Of a DNA stretch of 64,000 bases, positions 50,509 through 60,966 are shown piece by piece. A model generated the notes under the pieces. It did not search any database. It was given only the letters and a program-made list of their open reading frames with translations, and was not told the DNA's origin. The position numbers were made by a program, and so were the translations under genes. Within the stretch, counting starts at the first letter, position 1. Each line of letters begins with the position of its first letter. This stretch comes from HGM04593 sp045636545 (GTDB lineage Bacteria; Bacteroidota; Bacteroidia; Bacteroidales; Bacteroidaceae): the NCBI GenBank assembly GCA_045636545.1, contig JAZTXR010000028.1, positions 54,544 through 118,543 on the forward strand, read 5' to 3'.

Positions 50509-53274
50509 TTACTTCACATATACCTTCTTGCCATCGATGATGTATATACCGCTCGCGGGGTTCTCGACCGCGCGGCCGCTGAGGTCGTAAATAGTTTTCG
50601 CCTTGCAGTTTTCACCTTGCAGTTCGTCAATGTCTGTTGTCTCACCCTCGTCGAAGCGGATGTTGATTGCTTTTGATGCCGTCGCTGGCAACCATGCAAG
50701 CGGAATCTGCAAATAAGCCTTGCCCGCACTCAAAGTAGAGCCATCGGCAAAACGGTAGAACAACGGGGTTGCATCACCACTCTTTATCGTGTACTTGAAG
50801 TTTGCATACAAGCCATCACTGCTTGTGCTGTTTACCTCAGTCTTTTCCAATGTAGCGACAAGCATATTCAACGAGTGCTCATCGGTGCTTTCAATGACAG
50901 GAACAATATACTCACCCGGCTCACCCTTCAGGAACACTCCAATGCCAGCCTCGGCAGTCTGCACTCTCGTCAAGGTTATAATCTGACTATTTGTCTTATA
51001 TCCCGTTGCAGCGTATGCCTTCAAGCCCTCTACATCGCTGAAGTCAAGAGCGTATGGCGAACTGTAGACTGTGCTACCGTACTGGCCAATTGTGATTGTC
51101 ACCTCGGTCACAACCTCGGTCGGTTCAAGTTCCACGATATTTATAAAATCTTTCCAACCGCCAGTTGATGCGTACTTACTTTTTGCCCCTGCTGGGACAT
51201 AAAGAGTACAAGTTTCTTTGTCTACACGGTTAAAGGCACTTGTATCCACAGTAAAAAGCGCATCAGCAGGAATTAGAGATGTTATGCTTGTAAGGCTGGA
51301 GCAATAACCGAACGCATAACTTCCAATGCTTGTCACACTGCTACCGATTACAACATTTGTAAGGCCGGTGCAATCATAGAACGCATCATTTCCAATGCTT
51401 GTTACGCTGTTACCAATTTCAACGCTTGTAAGGCCTGTGCAATCACTGAACGCATCATTTCCAATGCTTGTTACGCTGTTACCAATTTCAACGCTTGTAA
51501 GGCCTGTGCAATCACTGAACGTATCATTTCCAATGCTTGTTACGCTGTTACCAATTTCAACGCTTGTAAGCCCGGTGCAACCACGGAACGCAGAGCTTCC
51601 AATGCTTGTAACGCTGTTAGGGATTTCAACGCTTGTAAGGCCGGTGCAATTTTGGAACGCAGAATTTCCAATGCTTGTAACACTATTAGGAATTACAATG
51701 TTTGCAAGGCTGCTGCAACCAGAGAACGTAGAGCTTCCAATGCTTGTTACGCTGTTACCAATTACAACGCTTGTAAGGCCGGTGCAATAAGAGAACGCAG
51801 AATGTCCAATACTTGTTACGCTATTGGGAATTTCAATGCTTGTAAGGCCGGAGCAGCCATAGAACGCAGAAATTCCAATGCTTGTTACGCTGTTACCAAT
51901 TACAACGCTTGTAAGGCCGGTGCAATTTTGGAACGCATAATTTCCAATACTTGTTACGCTATTGGTAATTTCAATGCTTGTAAGGCCGCTGCAATTATAG
52001 AACGCAGAATTTCCAATGCTTGTTACGCTGTTAGGGATTACAGTGTTCTTACAACCTGTGACAAGAGTATTAGTTGATGTCTTTATTATAGCGTTACAAT
52101 TGTTACGACTATCATAAACAGTATTTCCGTCTGCCACAACTATACTTGTAAGGCCGGCGCATCTATAAAACGCACTCTCTCCAATGCTTGTTACGCTGTT
52201 GGGGATTTCAATCTTCGTCAGGCCGGTGCAATATGCGAACGCAGAACTTTCAATGATTGTTACGCTGTTAGGGATTTCAATGCTGGTAAGGCCGGTGCAA
52301 TCACTGAACGCAGAATTTCTAATTCTTGTTACACTGTTGGGGATTACAGTGTTCTTACAACCTGAGACAAGAGTATTAGTTGATGTCTCTATTATAGCGT
52401 TAGAATTGTTACGACTATCATAAACAGTATTTCCGCCTGTCACAACTATACTTGTAAGGCCAGTACAACCTTCGAACGCATCACTTTCTATGCTTGTTAC
52501 GCTGTTACCTATTACAACGCTTGTAAGGCCAGTACAATTTTGGAACGCATAACGTCCAATGCTTGTTACACCTATTTCAACACCTGTAAGGCTGGAGCAA
52601 ATCTCGAATGCATAAGCTTCAATACTTGTTACACTATTAGGGATTACAATGCTGGCAAGACTGGTGCAATGAGAGAACGTCCTCTCTCTAATACTTGTAA
52701 TACTGTTAGGGAGTTCAACACTGGTAAGGCCGGAGCAACCATAGAATGCATAAGCTTCAATACTTGCAACGCTGTTGGGAATATTAATGCTTGTAAGACC
52801 GGTGCAACCATAAAACGTACGCTTTCCAATGCTTGCAACACCATTGGGGATTGTAACACTTGTAAGACCAGAGCAATTCTCGAATGTTTGAGCTTCAATA
52901 CTTGTTACACTATTAGGGATTACAATGCTGGTAAGACTGGTGCAATCAGAGAACGTCCTCTCTCTAATACTTGTAATACTGTTAGGGAGTTCAACACTGG
53001 TAAGGCCGGAGCAACCATAGAATGCATAACGTCCAATACTTACAACATTATAAGTATTGCTATTATAAGTTACACTATTGGGAATTGGCACACTTCCTGT
53101 ATATTCAGAATAGGAGCTGTAGCTAAAACCTTTATAGGTTACCTCAACAGTCTTGTCCTCTTGGGACAGGATGTTGTAATAAATACCATCCACTTCAAAG
53201 TCGTGGGCTGCAGCCACTGTTGCACACAACAGCAACAACGCGGTGAACAGATGTTTTAGATAATTGCTTTTCAT
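50509..53274 (-). CDS. BspA-like leucine-rich repeat surface protein with sorting tail
   Basis: The ATG at 53272-53274 begins a signal peptide (MKSNYLKHLFTALLLLCATV); the product has 921 residues. After a lead domain (FEVDGIYYNILSQEDKTVEV) come about 25 BspA/TpLRR repeats of 23 residues (consensus I-P-NSVTSIG-xx-AF-xx-C-xx-LTSV). A beta-rich module follows, then a type IX-like tail (YDLSGRAV…GIYIIDGKKVYVK). BspA proteins bind host matrix proteins and other bacteria. The nearly identical repeats make the region prone to recombination. A (GT)15 tract lies 133 bases upstream of the start, and the GEWGNVW peptide gene follows downstream. Confidence 0.92.
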   Translation of the reverse strand: MKSNYLKHLFTALLLLCATVAAAHDFEVDGIYYNILSQEDKTVEVTYKGFSYSSYSEYTGSVPIPNSVTYNSNTYNVVSIGRYAFYGCSGLTSVELPNSITSIRERTFSDCTSLTSIVIPNSVTSIEAQTFENCSGLTSVTIPNGVASIGKRTFYGCTGLTSINIPNSVASIEAYAFYGCSGLTSVELPNSITSIRERTFSHCTSLASIVIPNSVTSIEAYAFEICSSLTGVEIGVTSIGRYAFQNCTGLTSVVIGNSVTSIESDAFEGCTGLTSIVVTGGNTVYDSRNNSNAIIETSTNTLVSGCKNTVIPNSVTRIRNSAFSDCTGLTSIEIPNSVTIIESSAFAYCTGLTKIEIPNSVTSIGESAFYRCAGLTSIVVADGNTVYDSRNNCNAIIKTSTNTLVTGCKNTVIPNSVTSIGNSAFYNCSGLTSIEITNSVTSIGNYAFQNCTGLTSVVIGNSVTSIGISAFYGCSGLTSIEIPNSVTSIGHSAFSYCTGLTSVVIGNSVTSIGSSTFSGCSSLANIVIPNSVTSIGNSAFQNCTGLTSVEIPNSVTSIGSSAFRGCTGLTSVEIGNSVTSIGNDTFSDCTGLTSVEIGNSVTSIGNDAFSDCTGLTSVEIGNSVTSIGNDAFYDCTGLTNVVIGSSVTSIGSYAFGYCSSLTSITSLIPADALFTVDTSAFNRVDKETCTLYVPAGAKSKYASTGGWKDFINIVELEPTEVVTEVTITIGQYGSTVYSSPYALDFSDVEGLKAYAATGYKTNSQIITLTRVQTAEAGIGVFLKGEPGEYIVPVIESTDEHSLNMLVATLEKTEVNSTSSDGLYANFKYTIKSGDATPLFYRFADGSTLSAGKAYLQIPLAWLPATASKAINIRFDEGETTDIDELQGENCKAKTIYDLSGRAVENPASGIYIIDGKKVYVK

Positions 53275-53652
<378 letters not shown>

Positions 53653-55110
53653 TCACCCTTTCCGCGCCTTGAAATGTACCGCAACTGCAATGACAAGCGT
53701 GAGCACACCGCCAAGGATATACGCCAGAGCGCGGTTCTCCATTCCGAACATCATAGGAGAGACAAAGATATATGACGAGCAGACGTATGTCATTATCAAT
53801 GCCGGCAATGCGGCAATGACAATGGGCTTTTTAATGCGGAACAGATAGACTGTTATGCACCACAGGGTGAGCACCGCTAACGTCTGGTTGCACCAGGCAA
53901 AATAGCTCCATATAGTCTGGAACGGCAATGCGAAGATGATGAACAGCGCCAAAGCGAACAACGGCAAAGAGACAAGCACACGCTTGAGCAGGCTCTTCTG
54001 CGATATGCCTAACATATCCGACACTATAAGCCTTGCACAACGGAAAGCGGTGTCGCCCGATGTGACAGCGCAGCCCACCACACCTACGAGCACGCAGGCC
54101 GCAACAACGGGGCCAAGGGTTGTAGAGGTAATGACATCGACCAGCTTTGCAGCACTGCCTCCATACTCGGCAATGGCAGCGTTGAGCCCCTCTACTCCAC
54201 CCCAGAACGCCATGCCTATGGCAGCCCAGACGAGCGCGATGATGCTCTCGGCAATCATAGCACCGTAGAAGATGCCGCGTGCCTGGCTCTCGTTGGTCAT
54301 GCAGCGCGCCATCATTGGCGACTGCGTGGCGTGGAAGCCCGACAGGGCACCGCAGGCAATGGTTGTGAAGAGCATGGGTACTATGGGGAATTTCGCAGGG
54401 TCGGCAATGCCGTTACGCAGCGATGTAAGCTCGGGGATAGGATAGACGTCACTCTTTGTGAGCAACACAAAAAGGATGCTCAATGCCATCACAAGCAACG
54501 CAACACCGAACACGGGGTAGAAGCGCCCGATAATCTTGTCGATGGGCAAAAGGGTTGCAAGAATATAATAGACCAATATCACAGCGAGCACGGCAAAGAG
54601 CTCCCACGTTGTAGAACCGAATGCTGTGACCTCGAGCGAGGGCAATGAGATATTGGATGCGATGAGCTCTGCCGGTTGCGACATGAACACCGCACCTACA
54701 AGCACCATCAGCAACACCGAGAATATTCTCATGAACGCCCTTGTTCCGCCACCAAGATATTCACCGATAATCTCGGGAAGGCTCAGCCCGTTACGTTTCA
54801 AGGATATAACGCCGGCAATGAAATCGTGCATAGCGCCCATGAATATACCGCCCAGGGTTATCCACAGGAATGCCACCGGACCGTATGCCGCGCCAAGCAG
54901 CGCACCGAAGATGGGGCCGAGGCCGGCAATGTTGAGCAACTGGATGAGAAAGACCTTCCAGCGTGGCAGGGGAAGGTAGTCGACACCGTCGTACAATGTC
55001 TGTGACGGTACGGGATTGGCGGGGTTTATGCCGCACGTCTTTTCAAGGTACTTGCCGTATGTGAAATACGACGTCACAAGTGCCGCAAGGCAAATAAGGA
55101 ATGTTATCAT
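53653..55110 (-). CDS. cstA: Carbon starvation protein CstA family transporter
   Basis: The 485-residue membrane protein has about 13 hydrophobic segments and CstA motifs: GPIFGALLGAAYGPVAFLWI, MGAMHDFIAGVISLKRNG and SGFHATQSPMMARCM. CstA proteins take up peptides or pyruvate under starvation. It is the shorter form usual in Bacteroidetes (E. coli CstA has about 700 residues). It starts 7 bases after recQ, so recJ, recQ and cstA are probably one unit. Confidence 0.92.
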   Translation of the reverse strand: MITFLICLAALVTSYFTYGKYLEKTCGINPANPVPSQTLYDGVDYLPLPRWKVFLIQLLNIAGLGPIFGALLGAAYGPVAFLWITLGGIFMGAMHDFIAGVISLKRNGLSLPEIIGEYLGGGTRAFMRIFSVLLMVLVGAVFMSQPAELIASNISLPSLEVTAFGSTTWELFAVLAVILVYYILATLLPIDKIIGRFYPVFGVALLVMALSILFVLLTKSDVYPIPELTSLRNGIADPAKFPIVPMLFTTIACGALSGFHATQSPMMARCMTNESQARGIFYGAMIAESIIALVWAAIGMAFWGGVEGLNAAIAEYGGSAAKLVDVITSTTLGPVVAACVLVGVVGCAVTSGDTAFRCARLIVSDMLGISQKSLLKRVLVSLPLFALALFIIFALPFQTIWSYFAWCNQTLAVLTLWCITVYLFRIKKPIVIAALPALIMTYVCSSYIFVSPMMFGMENRALAYILGGVLTLVIAVAVHFKARKG

Positions 55111-55117
55111 AGTAATA

Positions 55118-57013
55118 TTATTTATTCAATTTTATCTTGTCTCCGTTTATTGAAATTTTCTCCTCGTCGCACAAGCCGCGCAACAAGGTCTTCATTTCCT
55201 CGCGAGTCAGGCCCAAGGCATCAAGTTCATCAAGCGGGTGCAGGGCACCGTCGGCCAGCAGCTGCATTATACCCTGCTGCGGCACAGAGCGCCCGATTGT
55301 TGCAGCACGCGCACGTTCATCGGCACATACATCGCAGCTGCCGCAGGCTGCACTCTCCTTCTCGCCGAAATACTCCAGCAGCACCTTGCTGCGGCACTTT
55401 TCACAGCCTGTAGCGTATGCAATGATGGCATTGAGCCTGTCGCCGAAGATTGCCCTGCGTTCGTCGTACACTGCACGCTCAAAGCGTAGCTCGCTGCCAA
55501 GAACGCGATGGCGGGTAAAGGTTATTATGGGACACTTCTTTGACGGTGCATACTGCACAAGGCGCTTGCTGTGGAGCGACACAAGAATCTCGTACATGCG
55601 GTGGCGCGATAGCTTGGTAATGCGCGACAGATAGCGCTCATCAATGAACGCAAAGTCATTGAACAGTCCGCTGTAGTTACGCAGTATGGCATTTATCAAC
55701 GTCTCATAATCGGCAGGCAAGCCCTTGAAGCGGTAGAGCGAGTCCTTGTCTACAATGAAACGTACGCGCGAGGCATACTCCATCTCCTCGACATACTCAA
55801 TGTAGCCCATGCGGGTGAGCAGGCGCAGGGCGCTGTCGGTCTGCAGTGTGGGGCGATGATACTTTTTGCAGAAATCGCCCAGCGAGAACTCAAAGGTACA
55901 GTCGAGACCATCGCCCAACGCCATGTTGTAGTAGTAGCATATCTCGTCATAGACCTCGCGGATAAAATCCTGCGGGGGATAGTTGTCGGAGAGACGGCGC
56001 GCAACAACCTGCCTGTCCATGCGGCTGAAGAGTGTGACGGCGTATGCCCTCTCGCCATCGCGGCCGGCACGGCCGGCCTCCTGAAAGTATGCCTCAATGG
56101 AACTTGGCAGGTCTATGTGTACCACAAGGCGCACATCGGGTTTGTCAATTCCCATTCCGAATGCGTTGGTAGAGACCATTACGCGCGCCTTGCCGCTTTT
56201 CCAAGCCTCTTCCTTCGCATCCTTGCTCTCGGGCGCGAGGCCTGCGTGGTAATACTCGGCAGTGATGCCGTTGGAGGTAAGGAACTCGCACACCTCTTTT
56301 GTTTTCTTGCGGTTTAGCGTATAGACGATTGCCGACCCGGGTACGCGCCCCAGTATGTGCAGCAGTTCGGCAGGCTTGTTCTCGGTATTGCGCACCACAT
56401 AGGCAAGGTTCTTGCGGCCGAAGCTCATGCGGAAGCAGTTCTTCTCGCGGAAATTGAGTTGTTGCTGTATGTCGTCGACCACCTCGGGGGTGGCAGTGGC
56501 GGTGAGGGCAAGCAGCGGTGCTGCGGGGAAGATGTCGCGCAGCTCAGCTATGCGCCTGTATGCCAGGCGGAAATCGTGCCCCCACTGTGATATGCAGTGA
56601 GCCTCATCGACAGTTATGAGTGTGACGTTTACACGCCTTATCTTTTTGAGGAACAGTTCCGAGCCTATGCGCTCGGGTGATATGTAAAGGAACTTGTAAT
56701 CGCCGAAGATGCAGTTCTCGAGCGCAGTGACAACCTCGCTTGTCTTCATTCCCGTATGTATTGACAAAGCCTTTATGCCACGGCTGCGCAGGTTGGCCAC
56801 CTGGTCTTTCATTAATGCTATGAGCGGAGTGACCACAATACACAGACCTTCGCCGGCAAGCGTGGGCACTTGGAAGGTTATACTTTTGCCACCACCGGTG
56901 GGCATAAGGCCGAGGGTGTCTCTCCCTCGGCCTATGCTCTCGATTATATCGCGCTGAATGCCACGAAAATCATCATACCCCCAATATGTCTTCAGTATTT
57001 CGCGATACCTCAT
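55118..57013 (-). CDS. recQ: ATP-dependent DNA helicase RecQ
   Basis: The 631-residue product shows helicase motifs in order: GIQRDIIESI, MPTGGGKSITFQVP (Walker A), VDEAHCISQWGHDFR (motif II and the RecQ aromatic loop), ALTATATPEVVDD, and motif VI QEAGRAGRDG. A RecQ-C-terminal zinc site with Cys in CEKCRS and CGSCDVC follows. The C-terminal ~100 residues are winged-helix-like, and a standard HRDC domain is not obvious. RecQ unwinds DNA at stalled forks and in RecF-type repair. recJ, its usual functional partner, lies directly upstream (12-base gap). Confidence 0.95.
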   Translation of the reverse strand: MRYREILKTYWGYDDFRGIQRDIIESIGRGRDTLGLMPTGGGKSITFQVPTLAGEGLCIVVTPLIALMKDQVANLRSRGIKALSIHTGMKTSEVVTALENCIFGDYKFLYISPERIGSELFLKKIRRVNVTLITVDEAHCISQWGHDFRLAYRRIAELRDIFPAAPLLALTATATPEVVDDIQQQLNFREKNCFRMSFGRKNLAYVVRNTENKPAELLHILGRVPGSAIVYTLNRKKTKEVCEFLTSNGITAEYYHAGLAPESKDAKEEAWKSGKARVMVSTNAFGMGIDKPDVRLVVHIDLPSSIEAYFQEAGRAGRDGERAYAVTLFSRMDRQVVARRLSDNYPPQDFIREVYDEICYYYNMALGDGLDCTFEFSLGDFCKKYHRPTLQTDSALRLLTRMGYIEYVEEMEYASRVRFIVDKDSLYRFKGLPADYETLINAILRNYSGLFNDFAFIDERYLSRITKLSRHRMYEILVSLHSKRLVQYAPSKKCPIITFTRHRVLGSELRFERAVYDERRAIFGDRLNAIIAYATGCEKCRSKVLLEYFGEKESAACGSCDVCADERARAATIGRSVPQQGIMQLLADGALHPLDELDALGLTREEMKTLLRGLCDEEKISINGDKIKLNK

Positions 57014-57025
57014 GAGGGTACTCTC

Positions 57026-58750
57026 TTATCGTGTCACCTTGGTGTTGATGCTCTCAATCTGCAGCTGCACCTCGCCGTGCTTGTAGGTATTGTCCTCAAG
57101 GGTATAGCAGATGTCGAACGACTGCTTGGACTTGATGTACTTTGCCTGGCGGCTCTGCCCGAAAGCTATGCCGTTGAGTATGGTATTGGACCTGTTGTCC
57201 ACCAGCTCGAGTTTGATATGCTCCTGCTTGCGGCCTACGACCTTGCTTGTACCATAGTCGCACACGTTACGGGTACAGAACACAGGCTTGGGGTTCTCGG
57301 GGCCGTGGGGGGCAAACCGTTTAAGGTCATTGAAGAAACGGCGTGTCACCTGCTGGAACTCCAGTTCGGCATCAATCTCAATTACCGGCTCTGTCTGTTC
57401 GGGCAGTATATTGTCGGTCACGAACTCCTCGAAGCGCTTTGCAAAAGCTTCGATATTCTCGACCTTGAGCGAGAAACCGGCAGCGTACGTATGACCACCG
57501 AAGTTGTCGAGCAGGTCGCGGCAGCTCTCCATAGCCCTGTAGACGTCGAAGCCCGTTACCGAACGTGCCGAGCCGGTTGCCATATCGCCGGTACAGGTAA
57601 TCACCACTGCCGGACGGTGGTACACCTCGGTGAGGCGCGATGCAACAATTCCAATCACACCACGGTGCCAGTCGGGGTTGAAGATGACTATGGCACGGCG
57701 CTCGTCAAAGCTCTCGAGCCCCTCGACAATGGTATTTGCCTCCTCGGTCATGCTCTTGTCGAGCTCCTTGCGCGCCTCGTTCATCTCGTTTATCTGATGG
57801 CTCATCGCAAGGGCGGCTTTCAGGTTGTTCTCGATTAGCAGGTCGACAGCCACCTTGCCCTGCTGCACACGACCCGAGGCGTTGATGCGGGGGCCAATCT
57901 TGAAGATGATATCGTTGATATTTATCTCCTTCTCATTAAGGCCACACACGTTTATTATGGCCTTGAGACCGATGCTGGGGCTGTGGTTCAGCTGCTTTAT
58001 GCCGTGGAAGGCAAGGATGCGGTTCTCGCCCATTATGGGTACAAGGTCCGATGCTATGCTCACGGCTACCAGGTCGAGCAAAGGGTATAGCTGGTCGGCC
58101 GGGATGCCGTTGTCCATTGCAAATGCCTGCATGAACTTGAAGCCGACACCGCAACCCGAGAGATGCGGATAGGGGTAGGTCGAACCGGCAAGCTTGGGGT
58201 TAAGTATCGCAACGGCACAGGGCAACTGCTCATCGGGGACGTGGTGGTCACACACGATAAAGTCAATGCCCAACGACTTGGCGTATGCAATCTCCTCTAC
58301 GGCCTTTATGCCACAGTCGAGCACGATAATCAGGCTCACCCCGGTGGAGTGGGCATAATCGACACCGCGCTTTGAGATTCCATAGCCATCCTCATTGCGG
58401 TCGGGGATGTAGTAGTCTATGTTAGACGAGAACTGTTGCAGAAACTTATAGACCAGAGCCACAGCCGTGGTGCCGTCGACATCGTAGTCGCCATAGACAA
58501 GTATGCGCTCTTTCTTTCCAAGAGCCTTGTTCAAACGGCGCACGGCAACATCCATATCGTTCATCAGGAACGGGTTGTGGAGATGGCTGAGCTTCGGGCG
58601 GAAAAAGTTCCTTGCTTCGGCAACAGAAGTGATACCCCGCTTAACAAGCAACGAGCAAAGCACCGGACTCATCTCGAGTTCGGCCGACAGTTTTGCTGCC
58701 AGAGCGCCCTGCCCGGGTGTTAGAGGTTGATATTTCCAATTCTGTCCCAT
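57026..58750 (-). CDS. recJ: Single-stranded-DNA-specific exonuclease RecJ
   Basis: The 574-residue DHH-family nuclease carries YGDYDVDGTTAV (motif I), LDCGIKAVEE, CDHHVPDE (motif III) and AVSIASDLVPI. The DHHA1 domain motif GGHTYAAGF lies about residue 430, followed by an OB-fold end. RecJ degrades single strands 5' to 3' and works with RecQ in gap repair. The unit recJ-recQ-cstA starts here. No clear -7 box was recognised in the 205-base gap upstream of the gene. Confidence 0.95.
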   Translation of the reverse strand: MGQNWKYQPLTPGQGALAAKLSAELEMSPVLCSLLVKRGITSVAEARNFFRPKLSHLHNPFLMNDMDVAVRRLNKALGKKERILVYGDYDVDGTTAVALVYKFLQQFSSNIDYYIPDRNEDGYGISKRGVDYAHSTGVSLIIVLDCGIKAVEEIAYAKSLGIDFIVCDHHVPDEQLPCAVAILNPKLAGSTYPYPHLSGCGVGFKFMQAFAMDNGIPADQLYPLLDLVAVSIASDLVPIMGENRILAFHGIKQLNHSPSIGLKAIINVCGLNEKEININDIIFKIGPRINASGRVQQGKVAVDLLIENNLKAALAMSHQINEMNEARKELDKSMTEEANTIVEGLESFDERRAIVIFNPDWHRGVIGIVASRLTEVYHRPAVVITCTGDMATGSARSVTGFDVYRAMESCRDLLDNFGGHTYAAGFSLKVENIEAFAKRFEEFVTDNILPEQTEPVIEIDAELEFQQVTRRFFNDLKRFAPHGPENPKPVFCTRNVCDYGTSKVVGRKQEHIKLELVDNRSNTILNGIAFGQSRQAKYIKSKQSFDICYTLEDNTYKHGEVQLQIESINTKVTR

Positions 58751-58955
58751 TATATATTATTTTTATCTTTTCAGGTAAGCAGGAGAGAAAGTATATTATA
58801 AACAGCCGCACAACGCCACACGTTCAACAGCACCCGCTTACAGGTGCGGCAAATACACGTCCAAGGCAATGTGGAACCACACACAGGTGCAGAAATGCCC
58901 TACTACGCGTAAGATAATTCTCTCAATTTGTAAAGATAAGGAAAAAGTGTCATAA

Positions 58956-58997
58956 AAAAACAGAGAAACCGCAAAATTTTGCGGTTTCTCTGTTTTT
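58956..58997. terminator. Hairpin terminator after the acyl-CoA synthetase gene
   Basis: A perfect 42-base palindrome centred at 58976/58977 with A and T runs at its ends, 42 bases past the stop at 59040 on the minus strand. Confidence 0.85.
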
Positions 58998-59039
58998 ACA
59001 CAACAATCTGCCACTAAAAGAAGATTGTGTAATATTCTA

Positions 59040-60698
59040 TCAGTTGTACATGAATCGCTTGATACTCTGCTTGGGCGTCTTTTCAAAAGGCTCCACACGC
59101 ATCTCGCACAGGCTTATCTGGCTATATGCCGGCAACTTCGCATTCAGGGCAAAGACCTGACGCTCAACCTCGACACGCCTCTCCTCGTCTTCGGCCGCCT
59201 CCTTGTCGAGCACCACCAATGCAACAATGGCAAATTTGCGGCTCACGACCAATGACTCCACCACATTAGGCAAACTGTTTATCAGTTCCTCAATCTCCTC
59301 GGGGTAGATATTCTGCCCGCTACCTGTAAGAATCATATTCTTGCAACGTCCTTTTATATAAATGTGTCCCTTGCGGTCGCGTATGGCCATATCGCCGGTC
59401 TTGAGCCAGCCGTCGCTCGTGAAGGCTGCAGCTGTGGCCTCGGGGTTGTTGTAATAGCCCTCGGTAACCACATCGCCGCGCACCTGAATCTCGCCCGGAA
59501 TTCTTGCCGGGTGCGGAGAGTCTATGCGAACCTCGATAGTGGGAGCAGCAATGTCACCATCGTTGCCAATCATGGGGTGTGACCAGCCCTTATAGCTGAT
59601 GAGCGGACCGCACTCGGTCATGCCGTAGCCCACCGCGTATGGAATCTTCAGTAAACGCATTACGTCGTCGACATCCTTGCCTATGGCTGCACCGCCCACG
59701 AAAAGTCCTGCGTATTCAATATTCTCACCGAAGACCGACATAACCTTTGAGCGCACTTTCCTTATTATAAGCGAGCGCAAGCCGGGGATTGCAAGCAACA
59801 GACGCATTGCAGGTTTCCTGAGCACAGGAATAACCTTTGAACGGAAAATCTTTTCAATGAGCAACGGCACGGTAATGAACATGAAAGGCTTCACATCGGC
59901 CAATGCTGCAAGCAGACGAGCAGGAGTGGGCTTAGCAGTGAGGATATTCAGGTGACAACCACCTGCAACTGTAAAGATAAAGTCGAAAGAGAGACCCATG
60001 ATGTGTGCGAGGGGGAGCATTGAGAGTACCTTGCCATCCTTCTTTTGGCAGATAACCCTGCGGGCAACCTCAATATTACCCGAGATGGATTTTGCACGTA
60101 GCATGACACCCTTGGGGGCACTGCTTGTTCCCGATGTATAGCTGATGAGTGCAAGTCCCTCAACGTCGTTCTTGCAGTAGTTCACATCTTTTGCAGCCAC
60201 TCCGCTTGGGAACCGTTTTGCGAAGGCGCTCTTTGCATCGGCACACATCTTGACAAGTTCTTTTGATGAGCCGGCCACAGCATCCAACGATACAACATCT
60301 ACAAGACCCCGGAAATCCTTGAAAGTCCCGAACTGCGGCAACGCACCGTCGCGTGAGAGACCGTCATATGTCTGCTTGTCGAGCAAAAGTAGCCTGCTGC
60401 CCGACAGACGAGTGAGGTCGGCAACATTGCTTGGAAGGAAATCGGGCAAAAGAGGCACAGCCACTGCGTCATATGACACTATGGCAAGGAAAGAGATACA
60501 CCACTCTGCGGAGTTCTTCGCGCAAAGCGCAACCTTGTCGCCCTTCTTTATTCCACACTCTTTGAACAACAGATGCATTCTCTCCATAGATGCTGCCAGC
60601 TGGCCATAAGTATAGGTGTTTGCTCCATAATTGGACACCGCAGGCTTATCCCAGTTTTTCTTTATCGCTTCGTCAACGTAATTTAAAAAGTGAACCAT
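59040..60698 (-). CDS. AMP-binding acyl-CoA synthetase (long-chain fatty acid--CoA ligase-like)
   Basis: The ATG at 60696-60698 (MVHFLNYVDEAIKKNWDKPA) matches the family N-terminus; longer starts add non-conserved residues. The 552-residue enzyme shows the AMP-binding P-loop ISYTSGTSSAPKGVML, YGMTECGPLIS (A5), GDMAIRDRKGHIYIKGRCKN (A7-A8) and the late Lys in EKTPKQSIKRFMYN. It activates a carboxylic acid, probably a fatty acid, through an adenylate. Bacteroidetes usually carry one or more such genes for recycling membrane fatty acids. It is a single-gene unit between a promoter box and a terminator. Confidence 0.88.
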   Translation of the reverse strand: MVHFLNYVDEAIKKNWDKPAVSNYGANTYTYGQLAASMERMHLLFKECGIKKGDKVALCAKNSAEWCISFLAIVSYDAVAVPLLPDFLPSNVADLTRLSGSRLLLLDKQTYDGLSRDGALPQFGTFKDFRGLVDVVSLDAVAGSSKELVKMCADAKSAFAKRFPSGVAAKDVNYCKNDVEGLALISYTSGTSSAPKGVMLRAKSISGNIEVARRVICQKKDGKVLSMLPLAHIMGLSFDFIFTVAGGCHLNILTAKPTPARLLAALADVKPFMFITVPLLIEKIFRSKVIPVLRKPAMRLLLAIPGLRSLIIRKVRSKVMSVFGENIEYAGLFVGGAAIGKDVDDVMRLLKIPYAVGYGMTECGPLISYKGWSHPMIGNDGDIAAPTIEVRIDSPHPARIPGEIQVRGDVVTEGYYNNPEATAAAFTSDGWLKTGDMAIRDRKGHIYIKGRCKNMILTGSGQNIYPEEIEELINSLPNVVESLVVSRKFAIVALVVLDKEAAEDEERRVEVERQVFALNAKLPAYSQISLCEMRVEPFEKTPKQSIKRFMYN

Positions 60699-60771
60699 AT
60701 ATAAGTATTTAAAATTCCTGTTCTTTGAAAGGATTTTTTCCAATTCTCTATTTAATAACCCTTTACCGTTG

Positions 60772-60779
60772 CAAAAGTA
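60772..60779 (-). promoter_or_regulatory. -7 promoter box (TACTTTTG) of the acyl-CoA synthetase gene
   Basis: Exact TAnnTTTG match on the minus strand, 73 bases before the chosen ATG. It supports the shorter start, since the longer frame would begin upstream of it. Confidence 0.55.
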
Positions 60780-60915
60780 TTGAAAAGAGAGAAGAGCACC
60801 CCACAAATTTCACATTTTAACCTCATTTGTGCAATTATTTAATTAAACCAAGCTTTCATACACGGTAATTTTAACACAAATTCACACTTTTCCAATCCAA
60901 AGATTAAACATGAAC

Positions 60916-60942
60916 AAAAAGGCGACTCGAATGAGCCGCCTT
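60916..60942 (-). terminator. Terminator after the C1 peptidase gene
   Basis: On the minus strand GGCGGCTC pairs with GAGTCGCC (one mismatch) and is followed by a run of five T, about 25 bases after the stop codon. Confidence 0.7.
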
Positions 60943-60966
60943 ATGTTTTTCAAAGAAAAGAATATT

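Noticed and set aside
51340..53040. Regular direct repeats that could suggest a CRISPR array
   Set aside because: The units are about 69 bases, diverged, and encode LRRs in frame; there are no unique spacers of constant length and no cas genes.
51395..53259. Plus-strand frames with Cys-rich periodic translations (up to 239 residues) resembling a repeat protein
   Set aside because: They are the antisense of the BspA-type repeats; the periodicity comes from the 69-base LRR units.
59040..60806. Longer start for the acyl-CoA synthetase
   Set aside because: The extra 36 residues are not family-like, and the -7 box at 60772-60779 lies inside the longer frame.
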